Positions 35,124-47,050 of a stretch of 64,000 nucleotides of DNA are shown piece by piece. Position 1 is the first letter of the stretch. The number at the start of each line of letters is the position of its first letter. The position numbers and the translations under genes are program-made. Under the pieces are notes generated by a model. The model made no database searches and was not told where the DNA came from. It saw only the letters and a list, made by a program, of their open reading frames with translations. The DNA is from Jackrogersella multiformis (lineage: Eukaryota; Ascomycota; Sordariomycetes; Xylariales; Hypoxylaceae), in assembly GCA_902806575.1 (NCBI GenBank), contig CADCXD010000018.1, positions 1,116,001-1,180,000 of the forward strand, given 5' to 3'.

Positions 35124-37399
35124 TCATGCAGCAGAAGTAATCGCAATGTTACTAACGCCAAGCTCCGCGTAAAAAGCGTCACTACTGGGCTTCCTGCCCA
35201 AGAATTGCTCAAGCGTAACCATCTCGTCTTGGCTACCCCCGCGCTTGAGCACCGTGTGTCGATACCTACGGCCTTCCTTTCCATTCATCGGATCATCTTT
35301 GAAGACCGAGAAGAACATGTCCGTGCTATAGACTTTCGAAGACAAATAGCCGTAATAACCCGCATCATAACCTCCCATGAGATGACCGAAGGTCGCTTGG
35401 CCGTTGCCCCAAGTACTGTTATCAACCTGGTCAGCCACACCGCACGATCTAGAATCATTCGTTATGTAAAATACGCACCTTGGTTCGCCCAGAGCCTCGG
35501 GGCCTTTAAGGCCAGCAATCTGAGTCCGGAGATCGTTGTATAATGCAGCAGCATCTAGCTTCTCCAACTCCTCGTGGGTAGCAGTTGAATGCACAGTCAT
35601 ATCGAAGATACCGAAGTGTAGTTGCCTAAGATTGAACAATGCATCGTTGACATGTTTGGTTGAGATCTGCTTCTTTATCAATTCATCGGGAATCTTCTCG
35701 CCAGTCTTGTAGTGGTTCGAAAGGGCTTTCAGTTGACTAGGCGTCCAGCACCAGTTCTCAAGCATCTGGCTAGGAGCCTCAACAAAGTCTCTAACCGTCG
35801 ATGTTCCGTGGAATCTACTGTACTTGCATCGGCCAGACAAATCGTGAATGCCATGCCCTAGCTCGTGGAACAACGTGACTACTTCGTCGTGCTTGAGTAA
35901 AGAGGGCTTCTTTTCTGTTGGCTTAGAAAAGTTGCACACTAGGGCCGTGGCAGGGTACCGGCGTGTTCCATCCTTCCTCAGAAAACCGGGTTGTAGATTG
36001 AAATTAGCGGCATGCCCATACTTGCCTTGCCGTGGGTGCAAGTCAAGATAGAGGTAGCCAGCGAAGCCATCACCTTCAGAACTATCATCCCAGACAGAGA
36101 AGATTATCACATCCTCGTGCCACGCAATGTCTTCGGCTTTGCCAGTCGGGGAGAGCCTCTTCCGCTCGCTAGCATCCAATTCCACAAATACCAAGCCGAA
36201 TAATTCCTCGAAGATGTGCAACATCCCCTGGATAGTGCTCTGGATTGGGAAATATTCGGCAATCTTGACCTCGTCGATATTGTATTCTTGTTCCACCATC
36301 ATTCGGTCATAGTAGCGGTGGTCCCAGAGGTAGTAATTGCCATCCGGCTTCAATCCCCTCGACTCCTCGTCCTTCTTCTTTAGCTCAAGTAGGTGATCCC
36401 TCTCCTTCACCCCACCCGCCGCAAGGCGTGTTCGAAGATCCGATAAAAAGGAGTTGACTACAGCTGGGTCCTTGGCCATCTTGTCTTCTATCCTGAAGGC
36501 GGCATGGTTAGGATAACCCAGCAGTCTGGCAGCTTCGTCACGTAATAATATAGTCTCCTTGAAAAGGGGGCCGTTCTGATTAAGCTATTGAGCCTTGTTA
36601 GTCAAGCCTGTCCACCGGAGTATTTTTGATTGGGAATAGGCATATAAAAAGGGAGGCCGTATTATACCTTGTTCTCGTTCGCAATGAAGACCTTCTTCCT
36701 CGTCTCCGGGTTTTTGGCAAACTTGAGCGTAGGGAAGAGATCAGGGTATTGAAAGCTGAGCTTGACCTTTCCTTCATTTTCCCCCGAACCTTTCTCCAAG
36801 CCGTCGATCAGATCATCTGGAACCCCATCCAAGTCCTCCTTCGTGAACCACAGACCCCCGTTTTCTTCATTGAGGTTCTTCTGAAACTGAATGGAAATCT
36901 GACTAAGACGCATCTTAATCTCCTTGAATCGGTCTCGCTGGGGGCCTTGAGGTAGGCCCAGTCCATTCCTAATATAACCTTTGCGCTCTTTCTCAAGAAA
37001 TCGCAAGCTTTCGGCATCGAGATCAGGCTCGCTGCTCTTCTGGGCTTGGAAAGCAGCGTCGACGAGCTTGAAGACATCCTCTCGCATATTACACTCGATA
37101 GAGAACTCATCCATGATCTTCTCGGCCTCGGTAGAAGCATTGCGTAGATCGGCATCGGCCGAGACATACTGGTAGAATCCGAGGATACGAGTATTTAACT
37201 GGGACTGGTCTTCGTCTTCTGCCACTGGAGCTAGTATCGAGGCGAAAGTGGCCTTGTCGGCGGGCACATTTGCAACGAGGTTGTCTAGCAAAGAGCGGGT
37301 AGTATCGCAGATAGCCTTAGCATCGTTGATAATAGACTCCTTGGTACCGGTAAAGGTTGGCGGGGCCTGTGGAGGACTCTTGTACTTGTCGGGTGCCAT
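35124..37399 (-). CDS. prd1: M3-family zinc oligopeptidase (saccharolysin/thimet-type)
   Basis: Exons 37399-36668, 36584-35479 and 35415-35124; 709 aa from the first ATG (MAPDKYKSPP). The active site LFHELGHGIHDL holds HExxH, and the third ligand Glu lies in DFVEAPSQMLENW 25-30 residues on. The last intron (63 bp) is in frame and stop-free; removing it joins LGEP to STWGNGQATFGHLMGGYDAGYYGY as in the family. Upstream of the ATG the frame stays open to 37624 and encodes a hydrophobic stretch (LLVTSLLILLIAIALNL) and an Arg/Ser-rich segment. With a further upstream exon this could give a membrane-anchored or mitochondrial form, but no ATG opens it. The enzyme degrades short peptides in cytosol or mitochondria. 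Confidence 0.92.
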
Positions 37400-38409
37400 A
37401 TTGGCGGATACGATGGATCGAGTGGGAGTAGGTGAGCGAGCGAAGGAGAGAAGAGTTGTTGGGGAAGAAGGTCTCGGACGTATCTGATTAAGAAACGAAG
37501 TAAGACGAGGGAGGGCTCGTGGGGCAGCCAGATTGAGGGCAATGGCGATGAGAAGAATGAGAAGGGAAGTTACGAGGAGGGAGAGGGGTCGAATATGACT
37601 TCTCGTAGAAGGAGCCGTCTTCAAATTTTGCTAATAATGGATCTATCACGAGGGTAGTTGGGCCCTCGGAGGTCCAATGACAAGGCAAGGCAAGAGCTGC
37701 AAGGAAGCAAATAGAGGCGAGAGCAACAGCGGGGTTGATTTATTAGGCAAGTTAGGTACCTGCAAGTTAGGCAAGAGGGCAGGAGGGTTAGGCAAGCAGG
37801 TAAGGCTGGCTGGCAGACAGGTAGTAGCAACTAATGCAGGTTGTGCTTTCGGAATCTTGAATATGATTTGTTTATTTATTCTTTTAGATGCAACCACAAT
37901 TCGAACAGCCTGATTGAATATATCGTCAAGTTGAATGGAGCTTAACGTGACAGTGCGTGATCAATTGTGACGAGGCTAAGACACCTGCAGAGCTCCCTCC
38001 AATCCCTTCTAGATTGCGTGGGATCATAGGTACCCAAGTAGGTACCTGGGGGAGGGGGGGCCGGTACTTGAAGTCCTAGAATTGGGAAGTATCTTCACTA
38101 GTCTAAGTAATGCACCAAGCACATTCCGAAAGCCATCATACAAGCTTGATCATGTATATTTCATACCTTATTCCGTAAGTACCTATAACCGATCACCTCC
38201 AGCTACGACTACAATTGTCATAAAGAGACCAAATAGGTCTATCCTAATATCATATGATTCCATCAATTAACTAACGCCGTGTCATCTCCCTAGCCGTGTC
38301 ATGCGATATGATGCGTTGATGCCCCCTTTTTATACGAGCGTTGTTGGTGCACATAATTATTTCTACGCCTCTAAACTCCGGCTTCCATCATTGTACCAAG
38401 GTAAACTGT
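37400..38409. other. 5' region of the oligopeptidase gene and 3' flank of the light-chain gene
   Basis: About 1 kb. The first 225 bases are open in frame with the oligopeptidase. A GGCAAG/GTTAGG-rich stretch runs 37740-37805, and a TACC..AGGTACC palindrome with a G-run lies at 38030-38060. No other gene. Confidence 0.5.
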
Positions 38410-39060
38410 TTAGTTGGCTAGGATGGTTCGGACAAGATCTATATAGTATTAGTCGCTGACTTTGACCCCTTTCGAAATTGAACAGAGTCTTGCGGAGTAT
38501 GCACTCACCGGTGTAATTGACTTGACCCGAACTAGTGTCGACAGCCTTGAGTAGTTCGTCTACCTCCTCGTCTGTCATCTTCTCGCCCAGGTTCGTTAGG
38601 ATATACTTGAGCTGCCCGACACCAATAAATCCCGTCATGTCCTTATCGAAAACTTGGAAACCGCGGCAGTACTCGTCGGGTTCGCCGGGATCGCGGAAAC
38701 CACCCGGACGGTTCAGAATTTTCGAGAAGGTCTCGAAGTCGACTATTGCCAGATGTGAATTAGTAGATTGCCCTCCTATTTCGTATGGTATGCTCGCCGC
38801 GTCTTTTAATCAAAAAATTATAGGTTACGCATGTGTACGAATCTTGATACCAAAATCTGCCAAGCAAATAATAGAGGCCACTTACAATCACCACCAACAT
38901 TTCGCTCTAGATCTCTGATCTCGGATAGAGTAGGGTTCTGACCGCAGGCGCGCAGGAGATCACCGAGGCTGTCCAGAGCAACGCGGCCGTTACCACGCTT
39001 GTCGAATAACGAGAAAGCCTCCTTGTAGTTGGTCGAAGCCTGTGCCTCATTAGCAGCCAT
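38410..39060 (-). CDS. mlc1: Myosin essential light chain (Cdc4/Mlc1-type EF-hand protein)
   Basis: Three exons on the minus strand: 39060-38886, 38742-38509, 38438-38410; 145 aa with matching phases. The last exon is only 29 nt and restores the calmodulin-family end VNYT-DLVRTILAN. EF-hand helices are evident (YKEAFSLFDKRGNGRV, YCRGFQVFDKDMTGFIGVGQ, EEVDELLKAVDTSSGQVNY), but most loops lack the full set of acidic Ca ligands, which fits a light chain rather than calmodulin. LKYILTNLGEKMTDEEVDEL is the family signature. The protein binds IQ motifs of type II and V myosins and acts in cytokinesis. A longer frame upstream of the ATG is not supported. Confidence 0.9.
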
Positions 39061-40041
39061 ATTGATGATTAATTGTAATTCTGTTTGTTCAGGGCAAACA
39101 TATGCAAAAAATGGTGTAATTGATGGATAACAAAGAAACAGGTCGATCGAATGTGCAATTGTGGTGGTCGATTCGCTGTGCTTGTTGAATTTTCTTTTGT
39201 TTGTTTTCGCTTTTTGCCCGAGGGATTGGAGCGATTCGGGGAAGATGACACCAAAAGGAACGCCGGAAGAAACCCCTAGGGGCGCCGTCGCTGCCAGCTG
39301 CCCATTGCCAGTACAAAATAGATGTCGTAATGACTGCGAAAGGATGCTGCTGACTGGCTGTTCCCGATCGCGTAACACCCACGCTAAACCAGGATTTAGG
39401 GGGTTGCGAGGGGCACCGGACAAAAGCAGTCCTCTATTTACATCCAACAAGAGCAAGGAAAACAAGAAGACTAGAACAACTCACCATTGCTGAAATGTTT
39501 AACTGCTGAAAACGGATGTGGATTGAGTTAAAGTCGTTAAGGAAGTAAGGTTAACGTTTGTGGTGATGTTTTCTGGAGGAGTGAGGATGTTGGCGGAATC
39601 CATAAGAAAGTTGATATAGAACTGAAACGGTGAAATTGATTTGCCCTAGGTAGCTAGCGTACTAGGCCTGCTGTGGGTCGATTGGGCTTGTTAGCATTGA
39701 CGGGGCAACCGCGTTGTTGCACTCGTTTTGTTTGGTCAATGTCAGGCCGGGCGGTAACACACCGCCGAAACAAAGAAACATTGAGCCAATAGGAGCGAAT
39801 TTAGAGACTTCTAAGGTTTAAATCTAACCTTATTAGCAGCTGCCTTATTATTTTAGGTACCAAAGTTTAAGCAAGCACCTTAACTGTTGTGTGTCGATTA
39901 ACATCCTCTAAAATCATTGCATAAAACAGATGGATAATAATATAGGGTACGTAATGAATACCTAAGTTACAAACATATTTCTACCTTTCAATAACTTCTC
40001 AGGTAAGACGACTTCCATGGGGCTACTATTGCTAGACACCC
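39061..40041. other. Intergenic region, light-chain promoter
   Basis: About 980 bp, containing the light-chain 5' leader and promoter. No second gene or repeat seen apart from a CCTAGGTAGCTAGC word near 39645. Confidence 0.55.
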
Positions 40042-40991
40042 TTAACGACGCCTGGCCATCAATATATAAGTACCCCAATCGCTTGTAACTTCAGTTTCTC
40101 GCCATCGTTCACCCGTAGCCTTCCATTCGGGTACGCTATCGATTATGCGATCCCACATAAGATCGAATATGTCTCCATCTCCACCCTCCGCTCTACTCTT
40201 GACGTCGGGATGTGCGTCTTTCCAAGCACTGAAGCAACTAAACGTTCTCAAATAACTATCAACCTCGCCTAGCTTCATGTTCTTGCTTAGCCAGCGGGTC
40301 TCTTCTGGATCAATATCGCCAGGCTCGTGTTCTAGCCTCTTTACATCTACCCAATCTTTTTCCGGAGGCCGCACGCTGCGTAAGAGATCACGTAGAATAT
40401 TCCGTCCGGGCTGCTCCCAGCACGGACCCATTCCCGTAAACCCCGGCGCTACTTGGCCGAATCCGTAGATGAACTCTTCCATGATCTCGGTAACATGTTG
40501 GGCGCCGAGCAGCACGTTATCCTTGTATCCCCAAAAAGCCACGGTGCCGCCTGGACGCACCACGCGGGCGAGGTTAGGCCAGACCTTGCCGTAGTCGAAC
40601 CAGTGCGCAGCCTGACCTGCGACGGCCATGTCCACAGATCCGTCGGACAAGAAGTCCAAGTCCTCCGCGCCGCCTTGGCGGAACGTGATCTTGGGGTCTG
40701 TCGTTGTTTGCTGCGCTTGGGCTATCATCCCTGCTGAAGGGTCGATGGCAAGGACTGATTTGAAATACGGTCTAAGATAACGCGCAATGAGGCCATGGCC
40801 ACACCCGAGATCTAGCAGCGTTCCGCTAGAGACGGGCAGCTGATGGTAGTTCAGAACGGTGCGGAACAGCGATGGTGGGTAAGTCGGCCGAAAAGCTGCG
40901 TAGGCCTTAGCTGAAAAGGTTGATCGGCTGTATTTCTGTCAGCGGAGATGCTTCTAAAAGGGAAGGTTGCAACTGACGCGAATGTCGCCAT
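40042..40991 (-). CDS. Class I SAM-dependent methyltransferase (trans-aconitate methyltransferase-like)
   Basis: Two exons: 40991-40978 (14 nt) and 40927-40042; 299 aa. The tiny first exon encodes MATF; the intron has donor GTCAGT, a CTGAC branch and acceptor TACAG, and splicing gives MATFARSTFSAKAYAAFRPT, the usual start of this family. Motif I is LLDLGCGHG, followed by AIDPSAGMIAQAQ, and the post-motif segment VDMAVAGQAAHWFD and LARVVRPGGTVAFWGY match cytosolic small-molecule methyltransferases such as Tmt1/Crg1. Substrate unknown. The gene is divergent from the CoA-binding protein. Confidence 0.88.
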
Positions 40992-41475
40992 CTTGTGAGC
41001 AACTCAACTAAGGAGAATAGGTTGAGCTCTGGATCTTGGTATGACCTAGTACTTATGAGGTAGGTTTGTTTGTTGGTGATATTATAGACTACGACTCAAG
41101 AGGAGTCGGGGGTCCAGCTGCTATTATCATGTGTTACGCCTACTAAAATACAAGAGGCAAAGACGCAATCGATCGGCCCTGATGGTGCCGAGATAATGTA
41201 GCGTAGGTATTTCAAGTAAACTTCGGGATTCGACCTTTAAGCGGATTAGGAACACTCTTTCATCATCATATCTGCATCCCAACGATTCAACCAAACAATA
41301 TTACTCAGACAGATCTATGAGGTCGCTCTCATTTAACAGCAACAATTAAGCGCATTTTCCTCATCATCAACATTCTTCCACCAAACACACCACATCAGAC
41401 CATCATTTTCCTACTTGTTATTATCTTGTTCATCTATCTTCATTTACCAGTACCAAGCCCAATCCATTATCCAAG
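40992..41475. promoter_or_regulatory. Shared divergent promoter region
   Basis: 480 bp between the start codons of the methyltransferase and the CoA-binding protein. The right part is CATCA/CAACA-rich leader. No clear TATA box. Confidence 0.5.
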
Positions 41476-42269
41476 ATGAGTACCGAATCTACCGTGAGAG
41501 CTTTCTTCAACTCCGCCCAATTCGCCGTGGTCGGCGCGAGCACGAACCCCGCCAAGTTCGGTCATAAGGGTGAGATCCCTCCCCCTATAGTTCGGCAACC
41601 AATCGACCTTCCATCTATTCGCCCTTCTCATTCTTCACTCATCCCCTATCATTTACCTACCGGTGGTCCCCTGATCTCGGCTGCAAGCGAGCCAACAAGT
41701 GCACAGCCCAAGTGGATGGTTCCATGCACAAAGAATACAACATGCACTGCACTAGTACCTGCAGCATAGCTTCATTCATATACCATCACCATCACCGATT
41801 TACCATATCCTCAACCCATACATATACATAGACATATATGTACACACATACAAGTAGCTAACGACCCCACCCCCAAGTCTTCACCTGGTACCACGCGCAC
41901 TCGCTCCCGGTGACCCCCATCAACCCAGCCAGCGCCTCCATCGAGACGCCCTTCGGCGTGCACCCCACCGTCAAGTCCCTCGCCGACCTGCCGGACCCGG
42001 AGCACACATCGCTCTCGGTCATCACGCCCGCGCCCGTGACCCTCAACGTGCTGAAGGAGGCCAAGAAGCTCGGCATCCCCGCCGTGTGGCTGCAGCCGGG
42101 CACGTGGGACGACGCCGTCATCAAGTACGCGCGCGGCTCTGGCGAAGGAGAAGGAGAAGAAGGCGGCTACCAGGGCGCCGTGGTGGCCGGGGACGGCGGC
42201 GGCGGCCACGGCGGCTGGTGCGTGCTCGTGGACGGGGAGCGCGGCCTGAAGGCGGCGGGAAAACTGTGA
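41476..42269 (+). CDS. CoA-binding domain protein (YccU-like Rossmann fold)
   Basis: Two exons, 41476-41569 and 41878-42269; 161 aa. The junction rebuilds FAVVGASTNPAKFGHK-VFTWYHAHSLPVTPINP, the nucleotide-binding loop and conserved strand of the family. SVITPAPVTLNVLKEAKKLGIPAVWLQPG completes the fold. The 308-bp intron is long for this window and contains simple CATCACCATCACC runs. Between residues 119 and 145 there is a Gly/Glu-rich low-complexity insertion (GEGEGEEGG, GDGGGGHGG). Function in fungi is unknown; bacterial relatives bind CoA. Confidence 0.88.
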
Positions 42270-42851
42270 GTCTGAACTCGTTGCTAAGTACCCACCAGAG
42301 AAAAAAAGCAAATTTCGGTCCACAAAGGCTTAAATCGCTAGGAAGAGGCGCGGCCTGGGAGAGCTTGTGGGAGAAGTGTGTGCGCTGATGTGACGTTGAC
42401 GCGGATGCGACGGTGGATACGATGGATGGCCGGATCTCGCGGATGGTTGTTTGCTTTGAGACGATAGATTCCAGTTGCGGTTTTTATATTTATTTTTTAT
42501 GAAGATGATGAATTTTATCTAAATCATTGCTCTGGGGTATATCATGTTTGTAGTAATTAGTTCCATGTGCCTCGTGTGTCTTTAGAATGTTATGGCTGTC
42601 TACCTACCTAAGTAGATAGAATGAAGAATTGGGTTTAAGCTCGTCAGTGATCATGGTCCGGTTTTTTTTGATTGAAAATATACCTAGGTGTATATAACCA
42701 ACTAGTTTTCTCTACCTAGGTAGTTAATCTTTATCTTAAATCCTTGCCACCTATTCAAAACGAAGAAGCAAGCTCTTCTTCAAAGCCCAGTTTTTACTAT
42801 AATGATAGCCATTCTATCGCTTCTACGGTAGTAGACCTATACCTACCTTAG
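42270..42851. other. Convergent 3' intergenic region
   Basis: 580 bp between convergent genes, with TACCTAGGTGTATATA and CTACCTAGGTAG words near 42680-42725. No gene. Confidence 0.55.
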
Positions 42852-44244
42852 TTATGCAGCAGCTTGCTTGCCGAAATAATTCATCAGAGTATTCGACTGC
42901 TTCGGCGCCGCGTCCTTCCCAGCCTTCCCCGGACCACCACCGCTGGTTTTAGGTTTCTTCCCAATCTCCAGGATGTCCATAAGCTCCTCGAACTCGGCCT
43001 TCGGGACGATGCCCCCGCTAGCTTCCTTGTGCCCTCTGGCGAACGACCCGCCGAGCCTTTCCCTTAGAGTCGGGTCCGGCGCCCTCGCGGCGATCCCCTT
43101 CAGCACCTCGATGATGTTGACCGGAGGGTCCCTCGCCCGCGCGCTCCGGGGGATCCGGCACGAGAAGTTGACCACGTCCGGGAGGTAGCCTTCGTTGGCT
43201 ACCAGGATCACTTCCAGCTTAGGCGATTGCAGATGTCCCGCCCAGCGCGTCGCTATCACCGGGTGGATTTGCGCGGCGGAGTTGATGCGGAATACGGCTA
43301 CCCTGCCGTCGCTGGAGAACTTGGGAGCCGTATGAGTGCATCGCTCTATCTCCGCATTCACTTCGGCCCTAGCAGCGAGGAGGCTGTGGTTTTGGAGCAA
43401 TTCTGACGGAGAGCTAGCAGCGGTTAGGGCCGCCCAAGCCGCAGGGACGTTGTATGCTGCCGTTCGACGAGGGGCGTTAATAAGGGACACAGCCTCGTTC
43501 AAGGCTTTTTTAGTATAGGCTTTAAAAGTCGATTTCATGTCCGGGAAAGGCGGTTCCCACTTCAGCGCGTTGCCTAGGTCGCCGTGGGTGCCCATTACGC
43601 ATAGCCAATCGCAACTACTCTGAACCTGCTCGTGCAACTCATTGCATATATGGTAGGTGAGTAGTGAGCTCGTGGCGACTGGTGGAGAATTACACGCCGT
43701 GACGTGCTCTGATCCTTCAGGGAAATCGTCTTCTAATGCCCAATGGTGGTCGATCATCAAGGCTTTATGAGGGCCGTCGACGACTGGAGGTGATTTACGT
43801 GACCCCTGATCAAGGACAATGATATATTCAGGCTTATGGGCTGCCATAGCGGCACGCTCGTTCTCCGCATGGATATTGCTTCCTTTCTGAACCAAATGCG
43901 CCGATATCAGATGGGATTCTAGCCCAAGTAAGACGAGAGTCTTCTGCAAGATAGCACCTGAAGTCAAACCATCAGCATCCTTATCGGGTACAATCAATGT
44001 CTTCTTCTTTGCAGAAACACTATATCGCAATTATTAGTTTGAGGGTTAGATTCGATGTCTATTATAAAACGTGCCACTCTAAAATGAAATCCCGAGCACG
44101 TTCGATCTGCGCCCTAGGAGCCGGCCATATTATTTCGCCAGCTTCATCTCGTAACGAAGGGGTCGAATGATATTCAGGAACCTGTAGCCGAGGTTTCTTA
44201 GCTCTCGGTGCAGCTTTGGATGTCAACGGTGCACTACGTTTCAT
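42852..44244 (-). CDS. DHH-family phosphoesterase (RecJ-like) with PIP-like C-terminus
   Basis: Two exons, 44244-44078 and 44019-42852; 444 aa from MKRSAPLTSK (an in-frame ATG at 44412 would add 56 residues). The intron has donor GTGGCA and acceptor TATAG and joins ARDFIL to DVSAKKKTLIVPDKDADGL. DHH motifs are clear: motif I PDKDADGLTSG, motif II YIIVLDQG, motif III ALMIDHHWA and motif IV GTHGDLGNAL. A C-terminal DHHA1-like segment contains PKLEVILVANEGYLPDVVNF and GGSFARGHKEASGGIV. The tail ends SNTLMNYFGKQAAA, close to a PCNA-binding motif. The N-terminus is basic (RAKKPR). Such proteins hydrolyse phosphodiester bonds in nucleotides or DNA; a nuclear DNA role is inferred. Confidence 0.85.
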
Positions 44245-45549
44245 ATCAATCTGATATGTTGATGATGCTTTAGACTCGGTCGACGGATGAGCTCTCAGTA
44301 AACGACGAATGTAAAACTGATCGACTATCTGTTTGGTAGTACTTGATATTCCCCTCGAAGTAAAACATCTGAATGCCTTCGACGAATTGACATAATTGAT
44401 TTGTATATTCATGAGACTCACTGAATAATAATATGCATTTCTGGGTTTGTAGAATAGTTGAAAATTTTATTATCTTCTAATCTTGTCCGCCGTAAGGGAG
44501 TCGAAGTCACTGATGACGTAATCGATATCCCCTAAAATTTAAGGGGTCCGAGCGCCTGCTCCCCTATCGACTTTTAGGGGGATTAATTATCCCCCTATTT
44601 CCAGTTTACAACCATAAATGCCTAGATATGTTCCATAATATAATTACGAAGTAACTTAGTTTTATGTACGAACTTTTCCCAAAATCTTAAGTCTTTGATA
44701 TCACTTCAAGTTGATATCTCCTAAGTAGAGAACAATTCAGACACGATTAGTCCCAACGAAATTTTCGCATAGTCCTTAATAGTTCCCAAACCAAAATGAA
44801 AAAAATAACCTAGGTAAATATGGGATATATTTAATACTGAGTGATGCTAGATTGGAAAGATAGTGCTGTTAGGTTCCCAAGGAAATCTTCGAAATCGATT
44901 AGAAGATGCAGTAAATCATTCACGATTAGCAGTAACGCTACAATCATTCCTTTATCAATGCTAATGATATATCCATTTAGAAATTGTCGTATTTAGGTGA
45001 CTGTCAACTGCGTTTCAGTTGAGCTTTACTCCTGTTACGTCAAGTATAAAGGGCAGTCATCTGATCCACGTAAGGCATTCTTTTATCTGGTTTAATGCCG
45101 TACCACATCCTCGTCACGAGGATGGGATAACTTTGCAGCTTAAATTAGAACTACTTACCACTTTTATCCACGTGTAATCGTAGACTTCTAAATATCAGGT
45201 AGGTAACTGTCAATGATTAATGTCGAGTTATTCGACTCAGACACAAACCAACTCTATCTACCTAGATACACGACCCCTTTACTTCCAACTCAGACAACTT
45301 GACGCAGGCCGTATCACGGCAAACAGAAAGAAGGAAATAGATGGCCAACTCAATTTCCAGAGTAAGAGCATATTTAAAATCGAGCTTATCAGCACTTTGG
45401 CCTAGGTCAGTTACTTCACACTCCACCATCTGCACTGAACCCACATTGATACATCAAATCTACACGGATCACCGAGCATTCTTACATTTACGAACACGAT
45501 ACTTTTCTCGGAAGCCTTTATCACCATTACAACCCACATCATAATCAAC
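44245..45549. other. Intergenic region between DHH gene and small Cys-rich gene
   Basis: About 1.3 kb. Besides the AGGGG cluster it contains the CA-rich leader of the next gene (45420-45549). No other gene. Confidence 0.55.
44529..44596. promoter_or_regulatory. Cluster of five AGGGG/CCCCT stress-response-like elements
   Basis: CCCCT or AGGGG occurs at 44529-44533, 44542-44546, 44561-44565, 44576-44580 and 44592-44596. The last two form arms of a perfect inverted repeat with a 5-bp spacer. It lies 285-350 bp upstream of the DHH gene start. Msn2/4-type factors bind AGGGG in fungi. Confidence 0.45.
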
Positions 45550-45756
45550 ATGTGCCGTTTAGCCGACCATTACTGCCGCGTCTGCAGTGTCTTTGTCTGG
45601 GGCCCGCAATACGTTGCGCTGTGCCAACGCCATAGCACCTGCGGTGCGGAACCCACGAAAAAGTACGACGACTTGTGCAAGGACCACAAATTCCAGCCGA
45701 ACGGTTTGAGTCTGGTATCGAAGCTTTCGAAGCTTCAGCTAGAACCGAAGAACTGA
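45550..45756 (+). CDS. Small Cys-rich protein, 68 aa
   Basis: ATG in good context (AATCAACATGTG) after a CA-rich leader. The protein starts MCRLADHYCRVCSVFVWGP and has six Cys and three His (C2, C9, C12, C25, C31, C43), spaced like a small zinc-binding module. No signal peptide. Many Pezizomycotina genomes have short MC-initiated CxxC proteins of unknown role; this may be one. The last 20 residues (SLVSKLSKLQLEPKN) are amphipathic. No relative can be named with confidence. Confidence 0.45.
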   Translation: MCRLADHYCRVCSVFVWGPQYVALCQRHSTCGAEPTKKYDDLCKDHKFQPNGLSLVSKLSKLQLEPKN

Positions 45757-47050
45757 TTAGGGGTCAACTTCGGGTGGGGAGGATGTTTCTTCTTGACTAT
45801 TATGGCTATTGGGCGGTGATTCAAGTCTCCTTGGATCGACAGAGGATACGCTGTCTTTGGAAGTCGATCGTTGTGAAGTTACCCGTCAGGGGCGTACTGA
45901 TGGTTTATGACTAGATTAGGTTGGGCCCAAAGGAATAAACTCAAGTTTATTTACCAACCTTTACAACGAGCAAAACCCCTCTAAAGGAAGATTTATATGG
46001 CCTCTCATATGATGTCGAATACTAATGCTCTACTGAAATATAGATATGATAATCATAGAAGCAACCACGAGACGGACTAGAATAGTGCTCTACCATTCTA
46101 CATTATAACCTACTTAGATGCCTTCATATATCATATTTGTATCATGAGACATTCCGTCCTCAATGATTCTCGTAAGTGCTTGTTAAAACTTCAATATATG
46201 GTACTTGTATGGACAGAAATAAGTATTTATTCAGATGAATCCACTATAGCCAACTCTAAGGAATGAACTCGTAGGCTTCTATCATACTGAATTATCTAAT
46301 AATTAGAGCTGTGGGTCAATTTGAGCTACGAATCTAGACAGCAAAATAAGAAACGAGGTGGGAGTAAGACAATACATGGCAGGGCCCAAGTCCAATAACG
46401 ATATCTCCCATCTAACTTTTAATTACTGTCAAAGTCCTCTGTAATTCTTCGATCTATATACAATAACACCTAAAGCTATTATTGTCTATCCCATAAAGCT
46501 ACTTAGGATAATACATTAGGTATTAATAATCAAGTGAGTCTATCATATCGCACATCTACTCCCCTTAGTTTCTTCTTAAAAAAACTTCCATAAATAAGAA
46601 GCAACTAGACTCAATCGATAACTCTTCAATAGCACGCTATCATTTGAATGTTCCAATACAAACCAATCTAGATCGCTTCCCACAGAGGTCCCCCAGCACG
46701 GCATATTTGCCGAAGCCGGGCTTAGGCTAAATCGCCCACGATCACGTCTTTAAGTTAGCTGCTCACCACTCCCCTACCTTACAAGGCAAGACGGAGGCCA
46801 CGCACGTACTGAAAGGGATCCATCCACCGGGAGGCTTTTGCATTTCCCTCCCCAGTAAACCCCGAGCAAAAACATGGCGAGTTGCTAAGAATAAATACCA
46901 TCCATGCCCAGCACTTTGGCAATGCGACTCCGATCCTTGTCCTTCCGTTGACCACAGAGCCCACTCCTACATCTCTTCGGTATCTCTCATCCAACCTACA
47001 ACGGAACGAATCTTGTACACCAGATTTAGGAACAACGCCATCCATCCACG
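45757..47050. other. Intergenic region
   Basis: About 1.3 kb, A+T-rich to 46650 and then of normal composition. No supported gene or repeat. Confidence 0.55.

Noticed and set aside
38818..39465. 215-codon frame extending upstream of the myosin light chain
   Set aside because: The EF-hand protein starts at ATG 39060 with the normal family N-terminus; the upstream part lies in the leader and has no similarity.
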